Counted from the stretch's first letter, positions 46,001 through 59,200 are shown. The stretch: 64,000 nt of DNA from Gnetum montanum (GCA_015680685.1 MNCI01008071.1:82810-146809), one strand, 5' to 3'. Program-made: numbers and translations. Notes: generated by a model from the letters alone, not told the origin.

Positions 46001-47369
46001 AACCAGCCTAGCCTCTTGCACTAATCGTAGAAGGGAGAATATACATCTGGGTAGGTGTGGTATTCACCCCTGCATTGACCGATCACACCTGCCCGAAGGT
46101 TCTCAGCAGAAGAGAACTCCTGTAGGGCTAGTTGTGTTGTAGCCAGTAAACTCGGTAGGTCATGAACCCCATCCTCATCGATGAAGAACTTGGTAGCAAC
46201 TGCATGCTATTAGCATAAGGCCACTATGGCCAGCATCACAAAAACACAGCAAAACAAACCTGTGAAACACACTCGCCAGCAAAGTAGATAGTTCCTTGAG
46301 GGTTCTAGAAGCACGTCGTCATAAAACATGCAAGGAATAATGTGTTGAAAGGGTGGTAGTTGCTATACTCATTCATCTCCTAGATCTAGGCCAAGTTCCT
46401 TAACCTTGTTGGGCACTGACTGGATCCCTCTCCTCGCCTGCTCACAATTGCCTCGTTCGTTAGAGACCTCAGAATTCCTCGGCTCGTCCCAGGAAAAATG
46501 GCTTCTATTATGCTGGTAGCCTCCTCCTCCTCCAAGGAGGACCAAACAATCACACTAAAGTGGTCTAGGAGGAATTGCAAGAAGCATTGTGCCCCCTTCC
46601 TGAACCACACCCCCCACTCTCCCATGCATATTTGGGGAGGAGGGCCATTGGCCACAGGTTTTCTCACATGGCACAAGACCCCTCCAATTTCCAAAATAAT
46701 CAGCCTAGGCCTCAGCCCCACCCTACATAACACAATTAGCAAATGTTAGCATCATACCTAAGGGCAATACACATGCAACGTAGCAATGCCTAGCAGTTCA
46801 TACATATAGCATAGCATAACCCTCCACCCGCACATACTATAGCAAGGGCATGAAAGCATAGTGTAGCAAGAACATGTAAATAGCCTAGCATAGCAACAGA
46901 ATGATTAGCAACATGGCCTAAAAAAACATGTGTCACACCATCACATCATACATGGCCTAGCCCTCCTAAGGGTTCTACGTCACGCCATTCAAAGGTCAAG
47001 AAACCCAAACTACCTGAGCCCCCGTGATTATGACAATCATAGCAATGGTGGTTTAAGTGACATTGCATGCAACTATGACATAATGATTATGCATCTACCA
47101 TGACTAAAATGGTAGTAGAGGCAATGCAAAGGCCAAAATTACATGACCACAGAAAACACGGGCAGCCAAGAATGGATGCAAAACAAATAAAATGCAAACC
47201 AAAGGTAGAGAACAATAGAAGACACAAAATGAAAAGGAAAAGAAAACATATTAACCTATTGGGTCAACGGTGTGCTCTTCCGCGCTACAACGTGTGCTTG
47301 TGGCATGCGCCCCAGGGTCTTCTTTACCTCCTCAACCTTTGCAAGAGCCAAATGAGTCTTCGGGGCCAT
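43014..47369 (-). pseudogene. Antisense gene, copy C (subfamily II)
   Basis: Minus-strand order: exon 1 47369-47260 (MAPKTHLALAKVEEVKK, phase 2); exon 2 46732-46270 with the FCP1-like domain (LIILEIGGVLCHV, VWFRKGAQCFLQFLLDHF, VIVWSSLEEE, and NTLFLACFMTT at the DD site); exon 3 about 46210-45900 (DEDGVHDLPSLL, LGWLDGE); exon 4 from about 45830 to 44768 (AGLLDLFLAPNPG, MDLFGVLAEG); an acidic/basic exon about 44630-44250; a coiled-coil exon about 43930-43190 (HKYMYKQKNATHHKLYEDTG); and a final exon ending GKGDA with TAA at 43014-43016. Intron 1 donor reads AT instead of GT. Several stops. Same architecture as copy A but strongly diverged; some exon borders are approximate. Confidence 0.75.
44690..44722. 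repeat. Palindromic cluster inside an intron of copy C
   Basis: GCTATGCTACGCTATGCC followed by CTAGCGCAGCATAGCATAG; a subfamily II palindrome sitting in the intron after exon 4 of copy C. Confidence 0.6.
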
Positions 47370-47520
47370 TGTCCTACTTGTAGATTTACCTTCTTCACTG
47401 TATAAAACTCGTCCTACTAGCTATTAGCACAATTTCTTCATGCTCCGAAATCGCCTTGCGCTCCAATGTGGCCTTTGTTCTCTTATGGTGAGAATGGAAA
47501 AATTGCCAGGTTTTAACCCC

Positions 47521-47528
47521 TATTTATG
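47521..47528 (-). promoter_or_regulatory. TATA-like box of antisense gene copy C
   Basis: CATAAATA then GGGG on minus, about 152 bp before the start codon at 47369; the same spacing and sequence as in remnant B. Confidence 0.5.
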
Positions 47529-47691
47529 GTCAAAATGATAAGATAGGGAAACTTGCTGCTCTCTCTATCCGATTAATGCGGAGCATGCTATACAGCATAG
47601 CATGCTCGCCACGACATCATAGCACTATTAGCATTAAAGCCTTGACATGCTTCAGGCCAACTATTTGCTTTCCTGAAAACAAACAAAATAT

Positions 47692-48210
47692 ATTTGTTCT
47701 CATTATAGGTCTAAAAGGACCTTAAACTAGTAATCCTAGCAATCGCAGTGCAACCGGTCCAAAAAAACCTTAAACTAGCAATCCTAGCATAGTTGCACCC
47801 CTAACGGTCTAGAAAGACCCTAAACTAGCAATTTCAACCTATTGGGTTCGTAGTCTGCAATGATGTTAAACTACCAACACCACATACTTACATGGGTGGT
47901 TCTTGCATCTTCTTCCACATTGGCAATGTCACAATTTCTAGAAATTTTGTGTTTTCATGTCAATAGTTTGTATTTTCGCATTGACAGTTTGGCACTTCTC
48001 ATACTCACAGTTTCCCGTTTCGCATACTATCATTTTGCATGTTACAATTTGGCAGTTCGAAATGACACTAAACTAGTAGTTTGGCATTTGCATATCGACA
48101 GTCACACAACTTCACACTTTACATCAACAATTTTACACATTTAGCAGTTCTACACTCTTGTGCCTTGGCGGTCAGCCATGATCTTAAACTGGCAAACTTT
48201 CAATCTTTAC
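47692..48210 (+). repeat. Short-motif array between antisense gene and RT, Element 4
   Basis: Regular GTCYAAAAGGACCTTAAACTA units at 47706-47840, then GATGTTAAACTACC (47860), GACACTAAACTAGTAG (48064) and GATCTTAAACTGGCA (48180). The copy at about 47826-47850 is the paralogous empty site for the Element 3 insertion. Confidence 0.85.
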
Positions 48211-48330
48211 ATCATCACACTTCGCAAGTTGCATCTCTTCGCTGCTTTGCAAACTTTCATTACACAAAATCTTTACCAATAGATGCCTCTTAACTAGGCT
48301 TTTATCTCATGTTGGCAGAACAAGCAAGAG

Positions 48331-51300
48331 ATGGAAATCCATCACGACCTCTCCATGCCCTTAACATTAGTAGGGCCACACCGCAAGCTCGTAAGACAGT
48401 TGAATCCCAACATGATTGACTGGGGGTTGACCATAACTAGCACTATAGCAACCTTAGAAGCATCCCCAGACTGGCCTAAGCATCTGGTCCAAGCCCTAGA
48501 CTTAGAGGTCGGGGATGTAACTGAGGACCCTCTCGTCGAGACACCTGTCACCACGTGAAAGGGGATGGTGAAAATGTTAAGACTCAACTCCCTCCTAGAC
48601 ACATAAACACACAAAAGCATAGCCAAGATTCTACAAGGCAACATCGATGTCTTCGCATGGTTGTACAGTGACATGCCAGGTTTGGATCCATGGCTGATTC
48701 AGCACAACATCATCCTAGACCCACACATGAAGGCCATTAATCAAAAGGCTCGCAAAGTTAAGCCAAAAATTACACTAGCCATGAGGGATGAAATCACCAA
48801 GCTATACCAAGCAGGTTTCATCTGCACAGTTGACTATTCAGAGTTGGTGTCCAACGTCGTTGTGGTTTTGAAGAAAATGGGGGAAATACAAATCTATATA
48901 GATTTCCGGGACTTGAACAAGGCAACGATCAAGGACAACTTCCCACTTCCAGGCATTGATTATCTCATCAACACCATGGTTGGTCATGCTCTACTATCCT
49001 TCATGGATGGTTTCCCCAGATACAACCAAATCCACATTAACCCAAAGCACCAGCTATCAACAACCTTCATGACCCCATGGGGAACCTTCTGCTACATCAT
49101 TATGCCCTTCGGGCTCAAGAATGCTAGAGCAACCTACCAGCAATCCATGACTTACATTTTCAATGACTACATCCTAGAAACATTAAATGACTATGTGGAT
49201 GATATAGCAGTCAAGTCTAAGGAGGCATTTGGTCACCCACGTGATCTAGGGTAGTCCTCAAATTCTGCCAAATGCACAACTTATGCCTCAATCCTAAGAA
49301 GTGCGTCTTCGGGGTGAAAACTGGATGCATGTTAGGGTTCATAGTATCGGAGGCTAGAATATAGGTGGACCCTAACAAAGTCAAGTCCATCATCAACCTG
49401 GTGCCTCCCAAAAACCTTAAGGAGTTACGTGGTTTGCAAGGTATAGTGCAATTCATTTGAAGTTTCATAGCAATGTTGACCGACAAGTTACATCCCATGC
49501 AACATCTTCTAAAGAAAGGGGTTAACTTTGAGTGGACAACCCAGTGGAGGCATTACCTATTTCACGATACAACCAACATCATTTGCAAAAGCAATATACT
49601 TCGGGCTATCACTAACAACTTATACGAAAGTAGCAGGATAGCCCAATGGAAGGCAATAACTGCGGAGTTTGATTTACGCTATGTAAATCAATCGTTCACA
49701 AAGGGTCAAGCCATAGCGACCCAACTCACGGCCTCACTAGTCGATGACCAGGCAACCATAAACCCCAAATTCCTAGACGAATATGTTAGCAATGTCAACA
49801 TCGTCTCATCGCATTTCGAAGCCACTTTACACTTTGACGGCACCTCAACCGTGCAAGGAGGTAGCATCGCTGCTGTCATCACATTCCCCTCTGAGGAAAT
49901 GCATCCATCTGCTTATCGTTTCACATTCCCTTGCACCAACAACATGGCAAAATATGAGGGACTACTCAGAGGTCTCTTAACTACCCGAGAATCATGCATA
50001 CAACACCTGGCAATCTGGGGAGATTCACAACTAGTCGTGAACCAAATCACCGAGGTCTATGCCTGCAAGGCTATGCACCTGCAACCCTACTGTGACCTAG
50101 CAAAAATCTTGCTTAAGCAATTTGCAACCATAGATGTGCAACACGTGCCACTCAATGAGAATGCTATGGCAGATGCCTTAGCTACCATTTTGTTAAACAT
50201 TCCATCACATTCCTTGGAAAACCTGCCAACCTCAATTATAGAATGAGTAGAGCCTATCACTCAGGTGGAACACGTGGCCTCTATCAGTGCTACGGATACC
50301 CAGGAGTGATATGCCAACATTAAAACTTATCTACAGCATGGTAAACCCCCAATTGGATTGACATATGCCCAAAGAGATGCAATCTGTAAGCATGCCCAGC
50401 AATACGTGCTCATGGGAAATGATGCTCTATGCCGATGATCCTACAACGGGATATTGCTGGCATGCATGGGTGGCGAGCAGGCACAGAAGGTAGTTAATGA
50501 AGTTCATTAGAGGCTTTGCGGTGGACACATAGCACCTAGGGATATGGTTGAAAAAATCATATGCCTAGGGTACTATTGGCTCCACATGGAGTGTGACTGC
50601 CTGTCGAAAGTCAAGATGTGTGACACATGCCAAAGATACACAAATCTCATACATGTAGCACCTACAAACCTACACCCAATGCAAATCACATGGCCCTTCC
50701 AACGATGGGGATTAGACCTCATAGGGCCTATCACGCCTAAGTCCTCCGCAGGGCATAGTTTCATTATCACCACCACTAAGTACTTCACCAAGTGGGTGGA
50801 AGCTATCTCCCTGAGGAATACAACGTCTCAACAAATCTACCATTTCATCCTAGACAACATCGTAACAAGGTTCAGACTTCCAATGACTATTGTGACCGAC
50901 AATGGGCCACAGTTCAGCAGTATGAAAATCCAAACCTTCTGCAACAATCTAGGCATTAAGCAATCATTCTCCTCCCCCTATTATCTACAGGCGAATAGGC
51001 AGGCGGAGGCTACAAATAAGTCCATCATCAACTTGCTGAAGCATATGCTTAACAACAGCAAGAGGTGGTGGCACGAGCAAATCCTCTACATTTTGTGGGC
51101 CTACCGAGTGATGTGTAGGACTGCAACAAGTAAGACCCCTTACAACCTTGTTTATGGATCTAAAGTTGTGTTGCCTCTTGAGTTGTAGGTACCATCACTC
51201 CGGATGATCCTATCCGACATTGTGAGTGAAGCCCAAAACAACAAGTCATGGATCATCGACCTCGACTCAATAGAAGAGGAGTGCACGCAGACGTTGAGAT

Positions 51301-51548
51301 GCATCGAGCACTACCAAAGCAACCAGCAGCAAAAGCACCATGCAGACCCACATCGATAGCTAGTGTAGAAGGGGGAACTCATCCTCAAGGTCTTCTGTGA
51401 GCACATGAGCAAATTCTAAGCCAAATGGGAAGGTCCTTATGTGATCACTAAAGCCTTCAAGAATGGAGCCTTCAAGCAAGCGAACATGGGCAGCAACGAG
51501 TTCACCAACACGGTGAATCACTCATACCTCAAGCCATACTATGCCTGA
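48331..51548 (+). pseudogene. pol (RT, deleted RNase H, aRNH, integrase), Element 4
   Basis: RT (48661-49254): FMDGFPRYNQIHINPK, TPWGTFCYIIMPFGL, NDYVDDIAVKSK; a one-base shift follows near 49250. The native RNase H core is missing: FEWTTQ joins WRHYLF within the open frame 49473-50246. The aRNH there keeps LHFDGTST, NMAKYEGLLRG, WGDSQLVVNQITEVY and MADALATIL. Integrase has CDTCQ, GLDLIGPITP, VTDNGPQF and QAEATNKSI (DD35E complete; frame open 50544-51188), and its tail ends TGA at 51546-51548 after SYLKPYYA. Remaining stops make it inactive. Confidence 0.9.
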
Positions 51549-51569
51549 AGCAAAATGACAGCCATCACT

Positions 51570-51785
51570 AATTGCTATGACAATAAACTGGTAGTGGTAC
51601 TGAGCAGCATCCGTAACAATGTTAAACTAGTGACATCAAGCACCGTCTACTATGATAAAAAATTGGCACGGCTTGTCCGCTACGATGTTAAATTGGCATG
51701 TACAGTTTGCTAGGACCTTAAACCATCATAGCAGTCCACTGAGACCTTAAACCAGTGTACGGTCTACCAAGACCTTAAACTGAGT
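51570..51785 (+). repeat. Short-motif array downstream of integrase, Element 4
   Basis: Units such as ATGACAATAAACTGGTAG, AACAATGTTAAACTAGTG, CGATGTTAAATTGGCA and GACCTTAAACCAG. Parallel to 34640-34990. Confidence 0.85.
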
Positions 51786-53261
51786 TCGTATCACATCCCC
51801 AGTGTGCATCTACGCCAAGTATGCATCAAATGAGCATGCATGGTGCTGATGTGTGGGTGCGACATCACAGCTCCAAAACGTAGTTCACGACGCAATGAGA
51901 ATACGATCCAAGACACATGCGATGCTACCACCCTTGGCATCATGCTGATCCTCTGGAGATGTCATATGGCATTACACTGGCCCTCTAGACCTACCGTCGC
52001 AACAGCCCACCACCCTGACAGTAGTTCCTTGGCTAGTTTCCGCAGTTGGAGTTCCAGTAGTATTATGGCCCAGCCACAATATTTTTGCTCTCCAATCCCC
52101 TACCAACACCTCGGCTCATATGAAATTTAGCTATGTGGTAGCTGATCTCACAGCTGAACTGAGAATGCATGCCTTTGACAGGGATTCCAGAGCATCCGCA
52201 CTTACAATAACTTTCGATGCCTTAGAGGCTAGCTCCTCCGTGCCGGTGCTATCAAGGCCACTACTTGCCTTCCTGCTTTGGACACCGTGCACTAGCATGG
52301 ATGTCCAAGAGCTTCAACAACGTCTATAGCTAGCAAGACCTTTGCCCTCATCGACTAAGGGTGCATCTTGCTACAGCAGCAAATGCTATGGCGCCGCGAA
52401 GTGAGTGCCTCGACTAGCTCAACTACTTCAGAGTGCAAATTCCATGACATGCGTAACACAACTCGCCATATGGAAATCATATGTAGGTAGGTCAAAACCC
52501 TTCACGAATGTAACACAACTCATCCTGCGAAGGAAACACCTGTCCTATAAGAAGTTGAAGAACAGCACCAACCAAATATGAAAACACGAACGAGTCCCTC
52601 ATGAGCACTTCGACGAGGGACTCTGCTAAACATCATCTTTGCTCTCTGCCTTAACCTCTGCAAAACCAATGCAACACTCTCAAGCACAACCAAGTGATGT
52701 CCCGAAAATCACCAAGAGACAATGTTAGCATTGAGCCTTCAGTGGTGTTTCATTTTCATTGTCAACATCTCTCGAGCCTGTCCTCCAAACGTCAACAAAG
52801 AGGGGCCAATGAAACACCCCAAAAAATTTGAAGTCATTATTGCTTCACCAAGCCTTGCAATTCGCGTAGCAACACAATAGTTCTTCGGGAGGAGAATGCT
52901 CTGAGTTTAGGCTGGCTAGTTCGGCAAATTTTTTACTTTAGGTCTAAACAAGCTCTACGGATCATCCCACCTATCCACCTAAGTAGTTTGCCCCACCGAC
53001 AGCCTACTTAGAAATAGTGCATAAAGTTGACAGCAGTGCTCAGGATGCACAAAACAGTTCAACAAGTTTTCTAAGTCATGAAGTCTGCTACGCCCCACTA
53101 TGTAGCATAGCAAGCTTCAGAAAATGATTACAGAATGAAGTTCCATGCTACGCTACAGTACATAGTGTAGCATAGCATGGAAATAGCTATACAACCAGTT
53201 CCCTCGCTCAACTTCAAGTTCTTCAACAATGTCCCTTTCTGTTAAGAAGCGGAAGACCCTA
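51786..53261 (+). other. Post-pol region and truncated 3' LTR, Element 4
   Basis: Aligns with 34991-36520 of Element 2 and includes a GCTACG/TACGTAGC-type cluster at 53085-53190. It ends where the Element 5 LTR begins, before the TATA box and R/U5. No coding sequence recognised. Confidence 0.65.
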
Positions 53262-55900
53262 TCTACTATACCGTCTGAAATCTTCGATCTTCAGCTAGAA
53301 GGAAACAGAAACCTGGAGATCACCAGACACACACAGAAGACCCTACCTTTTCTTGAGGGCAAGCTGGAATTAATGAAGGTAGAGTACCTTGAGTGGTCCG
53401 CACGCGGATTAGGAAAGAATTTCCCCGAACGTACACCGATGTGCTATACACTGGGTTATACGTAAACAGTGTAACTAAGGTAAAACAAAGCATAAACGAC
53501 ATAACTGAGGTAAAACGAAGTGTAAACGGCATAACTGGTGTAAATGGAGTGTAGATGTATAATAGCATAAATAGTAAACATTCAACAATGAATGAAAAAA
53601 TGTAACAAATTGTAGCAAAGAAATGTAGCAATGTTATTGCAAAATGAGAGTTACAATACACCGGTCTAAAGTAGTTGTGGCTCTGACACAAGGTGGACGA
53701 ATAGCCTCGGTGGATGCAGAGATGACTATGTGCTGGATCAAACTGCAAGCACAGCATAGAGACTATATGCTCACCGTGCAGGGGAAGGTCTAGCGTACAA
53801 GGTTTCTTGAGCTCTGGTTCTTTGCATCTCTGGTTCTCTTTATCTCTGGTTTGCTTAAAATTGCCAACTACGATCTTATGAAAAATTGGGATTCTTATAT
53901 AGGTTTAGACTTTAGACTTAGGTTTGGTGACATGTGGCACATTGACCGGGTGCGAAAGAATAAAATTTTACAAGTGTACAGCATGTTGTACGCCAGCGTA
54001 CATCGCTATACACCAATGTATATTGCTGTACGCCAGCGTATACGGCTGTACGCCGGCGTATACACGCTAGACATGTGACTTCAGTTATACAGACTTGATC
54101 AAAACAGAAGAAATCGTTCATCCTCCAGATTTTGATTCAGCTATCATGAAGACGCTGCCTGTAGGTGTTCAGCTCGGTTGACCTTGATTTGACACTTTGT
54201 ACATGCTGGGCGTATACGCTGGACGCATACGCTGGGTGTATATTTTTTGTCTACTGGATGTATACGCCCAGCATATACGCTGTGTCTGCTAGGCGTATAC
54301 ATCAGGCGTATACGCTATGTCTGTTGGGCCTATACGCTGTGTCTACTGGGCATATACACTAAACATGTAGGATGTACATGCTCAACGTATAGACTCTAGG
54401 ATGCATGATGTTAACATCTGATGATTGCTCTGTTCATGTAAGTTGATGCCTTGTACCAAATCTTACTTTGAAATGCTATTTCCATGCCATCTTCAGGGGT
54501 TGCATGTCAGGTGTATACCTCAGTCGTACAGCCTGAGCGTACATGTGAGGCGTGTACGCTGAGCGTATACGCTGTGAATGCAAGCTTGGGCATATATGCT
54601 AAGAATATATACTTGGGTGTATACGCTGAGAATGTATACTTAGTGAAGACTAAGTATTTTGAGCTCCGGAGTTGCCATGTTTGATAGCAGATGTTGTCAT
54701 GGTCATCGGCGAGTCCCAAGGAACTACTCCTCATTGAGTTTGACTCTGCTTGAAGCTGTCTATGAGGTCCTCAAGCTTTAGTCATGCTGGGGAGCATCAT
54801 GACTTAGCTTAATTCTTGTTGGAAAAATACTAAGCTCAAAATTTTGTGGTGTTTGATTGGTCCCTCTTTGTTGACGCTTGGAGGAATTGACCCAAGAAGT
54901 GTAAACAAAGAAGTGCAAAACACCACAAGCAACTTGATAGAAATGTTGTACGTTGGCACCTGGCTAGACATCATCGCACCATGTTCAGTAGTATATGGGA
55001 TTGTGGGAAATGAAATTTTATTTGATAGGGAAAGAGAAACTGTGGGGATTCAGGAGGAATCAAGGTTGTGCATGGTCAAGGAGATGTTCTAGTGTGTATA
55101 CAGGTCATGTTGATCCTTGTCAATAGCCACGATTTAGCAGAATCGGAATCAAGACATGAGATGTGCGTCCTCTGATGAAACAAGACTCTTGGTTAGTGTC
55201 CAAGAGGACTTGTTGGCAAAACCAAAGCCACGTGATGATGTGTTGCATTCTTTGGAGGAACAGGGCCCTTGTTTAGTGTTTAGGGGGAACCTGTTGGTGG
55301 AGAGCCAAAGCCATGCAAGAGGATGTGTCTTGATTATTTTAGATATGAGTGTTTGCTTTCGAGGCAAATGTTGTCCCGTCTTGTGTTTTATGTGGGAAGG
55401 GACGACATTTTTTTTCTGTGTTCTTATGCTCATGCCCAAATGCCATATTGTGAGTTGCAACCGCTTAAGAGTGGTGTAATATGCAACAGTATGTTCGATG
55501 TTTTGGGCAGTATTGGGTGTGTTCAGGATGTAACCAAGTATAAGATGTTGAAGGATAGGCGGGATATGAAACGGGGGATGTACTAGTGAATGTCTTGATT
55601 AGTTTTGTCATGTGCTCTGTGAACAACGTCTCACCTTGCTACTTATGACGAAGTGCATTCTTGTACGAACATCTCTGAGTGTCATCCTACAAACGCAACT
55701 TTGAGAGGACTAGGGAAAACCATGAGTGAGTAAGCAAGCTTAGACTTAAATAGCTATTGATGAAACAAAGGCACCAGATGAGATTTTAGGCACTGTTATA
55801 TGAATGGCAGCAATATTGTTAGGATCGGCCGATGGCGAGTGATGCAAAAATTCTGATGAAGTTTGAATGCAGCCACAGATTAAGGAACCAGAGATAAAAT
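53262..55900 (-). repeat. 3' LTR of Element 5
   Basis: Starts TCTACTATAC, corresponding to TGTACTGTCC at 14419, so the terminal G is changed. Matches 14419-15621 and 1-2250. A dense cluster of GCGTATACGCT-type motifs lies at 53985-54640. A weakened TATA box is near 53894. The inner end is an estimate. Confidence 0.82.
53985..54640 (-). repeat. Dense GCGTATACGC palindrome cluster
   Basis: More than twenty variants of GCGTATACGCT / GTACGCCAGCGTATAC in about 650 bp, many containing the self-complementary core GTATAC or GCGTATACGC. The same motif is sparser at 640-760 and 15165-15215 and in 60300-61165. Confidence 0.8.
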
Positions 55901-55902
55901 TG

Positions 55903-56240
55903 TCATTTTATAGTCTTAGCAAACTATGATGGGTTAGTTTTATGTCATGACCCTTTGGACATTTCCCTTTTAACATCGTGGCAGATGGTGCATTGCCAGT
56001 TTCTAGTCTTAGCGGGCGATGAAGAGGCAAAGTAGTTTATAGTCTTAGCGGACTTTGGTGAATGCAACTGTGGAAGTTTACTGTTGTACCAGACAGGTGC
56101 TAGTTTATTGTCATTGCAGACACTGTGTGGCATCAGTTTATTGTCATGATGCCAGGATGAGCTGTGGTATCAGTTTTAAGTCATGATTCCAAGACTGTTC
56201 TATGGTATCAGTTTACCGTCATGATTCCAGGACGAGCATG
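55903..56240 (-). repeat. Short-motif array downstream of integrase, Element 5
   Basis: Plus-strand units such as TTTATAGTCTTAGCRRAC, TAGTTTATTGTCATTGCAG and GTTTACCGTCATGATTCCAGG. Parallel to 2262-2590. Confidence 0.8.
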
Positions 56241-56255
56241 TACCTGAGCCTGTAC

Positions 56256-59200
56256 TCAAATATGGAATGGTTTCAAGAACAAGTGATTGGTCAAATTTTC
56301 AAGTTCATTCCCTTCCATATCAGCTAACTTGAATGCTCCATTGTCATATGCTTTGGTGACCAAATAGGGCCCTTCCCAGTTGGCTAAGAATTTGTCCGGG
56401 TGTTCCCGAACGGCCTTAAGTACAAGGTCACCTTCCTTGATAGTGCGCTTATGAATGTCATGTCGATGGCGTTCTCATTGTCATTTTTGGTACCATTCAA
56501 TCTGATCGAGCGCACGTATGCGTTCCTCCTCCACCGAGTCCAAGTCAATGATTCGTAGGTCATTATTTTTCCCTTCATCGAGGAGTCCACAAAGTGTGAT
56601 GCTTAAGGACGGTACCTGTAATTCCAAAGGTAAAAACAGCTTCTGAACCATAAACAAGGCTATATGGTGTTTTACCTATTGAAGTCTGATGCGTAGTGCG
56701 ATATCCCCACAGTGCGTATACTAGCTGTTCGTGCCATCTTTTCTTGCTTTGGGTAAGCATATTTTTTAAGTATTGTAATGATGGTTTTATTTGTGGCCTA
56801 TGCTTGCCCATTGCTCTGAGGGTAGTAAGGAGATGAAAATGAGTTTTTGATCCCCAGACTTTCACAAAAATTTTTGGTTTCGACACTGCTGAATTATGAC
56901 CCGTTATCAGTGATGATGGTCATGGGGATGCCAAAACGGGTCACAATGTTTTCAAGAATGAAGTTGCATACGTGTTTAGATGTGGTTTTTTGAAGGGGAA
57001 CAACTTCTACCCACTTCATGAAATACTCTGTCGTGGATATGATGAAACTATGCCCTTCAGAAGATGAGGGTGTTATTGGTTCGATAAGGCCCAACCCCCA
57101 CCTTTGAAAGCGCCATGCGATTTGCACTGTATGCAACTCATTTGGTGGGACATGGATCAAATTACTATGTCTTTGATAGGTATTACATGTTTTAGCCTTG
57201 GAGAGACAGTCATACTCCATGTGTGGCCAATAATAGCCTAAGCGTCTTATTTTGGTTGCCATTTCTTTAGGTGCTATCTGTCCTCCGCATAATCCATCAT
57301 GTACTTGTTCAATGATAGTTTGGGCATCGACGCTACTAACGCATGTTAGAAATATCCCTTCATAGGATTGACAACACAGTGTATCCCCTACTAGTGCATA
57401 TTGCCAAGAATGCTTTCATACCTCTTCCTTTTGTGCATTCGTTAGATGTCACGGTGTTTCATGGTGTAGAAGGTATTCTTTTATGTCATCATACCATTCT
57501 ATCGCGTGTGTTGTATTAACGGATGCAATTGGCAACGTATCTAGAGTGTCAATTATGGGTTTAGCACAACTCATTATGGAGCTTGGTAGTGTATGGAACA
57601 TGTCAGGTGATATGTTTAGCGCTAGGGTGGCCAGTGCGTCTGCGATGGTATTATTGTTTCTGGAGACATGTTGCACATCGATGTTTTCGAATTGCTTCAT
57701 TAAGTATTTGGCTAAGTCACAGTATGGTTGTAAATGTTGTGCTTTGCATGTGTAAATATCTGTGACTTGGTTCAAAACCACTTGTGAGTCTCCCCTGACC
57801 ACAAGCCATGTGATGTCTGAAGCTAGTGCTGCCATGAGACCTCTAAGGAGACCTTCGTACTCTGCTATGTTGTTGGTACAGTGAAAGTAGAAATGATAAG
57901 CAAAGAGTCTGATCTCTCTGGAGGGATAGGTGATGACGACGGTAGCATTTCCCCCTCGAGAGGTGGATGCTCCATCAAAGTTTAAAATGGCTTCGTAGTC
58001 ATCGGGTACTATGGCTTTGTAGTCAGGGAACTCTGGCTCTATTGTTGCTTGATCGTGTATTGGTGACGTGGTCATTTAATTTGCTATGGTTTGACCCTTA
58101 ACTGATGATTGCGCTATGTAGTGTAGGTCAAACTCAGCTATCATGGCTTTCCAATGGGCTATTCTCATTGACTCATAAATGTTTCCTGTGATGGCTCTAA
58201 GCACATTATCCTTGCAGATTATATTGACTTGGTTGTGGAAGAGGTAATGTCACCATTTCTTTAAAGAAAATACCAGGGCTAAACATGACCTCTCCACCTC
58301 GTTATATTTCTTCTCATGGGCAACTAATGCATGGCTTAAGTAGTAAATAGGGACTTTGATTCCATCATCTTGTTTCTAGCAAAGCATGGACGCGATTGAC
58401 GAGTCCGAAGTGGCAAAGTAGATGTAAAACGGTTTATCATTTTGAGGTGGATAAACCATGGGTAGTTGGACAAGTGCCGCTTTAATATTGTCAAACGCTT
58501 CCTAGCACTGTGGAGTCCATTCAAAATGGATGTTCTTGCATAGAAAGTGGTTCATAGGTTTCAACTTGTCCATTAGCTTTTCTATAAAACGTCTGATGAA
58601 CTGTAATCTACCTTGTAGACCTCGAAGTTCGGTAAGGTTGCCAAGTGGTTTTAAGTTTGCTATGGCCTTAACTTTATCGGGGTCTACTCGTATCCCTACT
58701 TCAGAGGCTATGAATCCAAGCATTTTTCCTGTCTTGACTCCAAAGACGCATTTCTTTGGGTTAAGTCTCAGCTCATATTTTAAACAATGCTTTAGTACTA
58801 GGTCAAGATCTTGTACATGTTGTTCTGATATCTTTGATTTAACCACAATGTCGTCCATGTAGTTGTTGAGCGAGTGCAACATGTAATCACTAAAAATGAA
58901 TGTCATCACCATTTAATATGTGGCCCCAGCATTCTTGAGACTGAAGGGCATCATTGTGTAACAAAAGGTTCCCCATGGTGTCATAAAAGTAGTCCGAAGC
59001 TGATGCTCTGGGTTAATGCGTATCTAGTTGTATCCTGAGAAGCCATCCATAAAAGATAATAGGGCATGCCCAGCGGTTGAGTCAACAAGTTGATCGATGC
59101 TGGGTAGGGGAAAATCATCTTTTATTGTTGCAACGTTGAGATCCTGGAAGTCAATGCATAAGCGAATACTTCCGTTCTTTTTTGGAACAATGACCATGTT

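Larger units (their letters stand above)
39441..53261 (+). mobile_element. Element 4: Tat-lineage element, subfamily II
   Basis: Order on plus is gag (N-terminal end lost at the inversion or fusion point), protease, short-motif array, antisense gene copy C on minus, short-motif array, RT, deleted RNase H, aRNH, integrase, short-motif array and 3' region cut at 53261 by the Element 5 LTR. It is the most complete plus-strand copy and the best reference for the subfamily. Confidence 0.9.

Noticed and set aside
58530-58862. Plus-strand 110-residue frame over RT of Element 5
   Set aside because: Antisense shadow of the RT/YMDD region.
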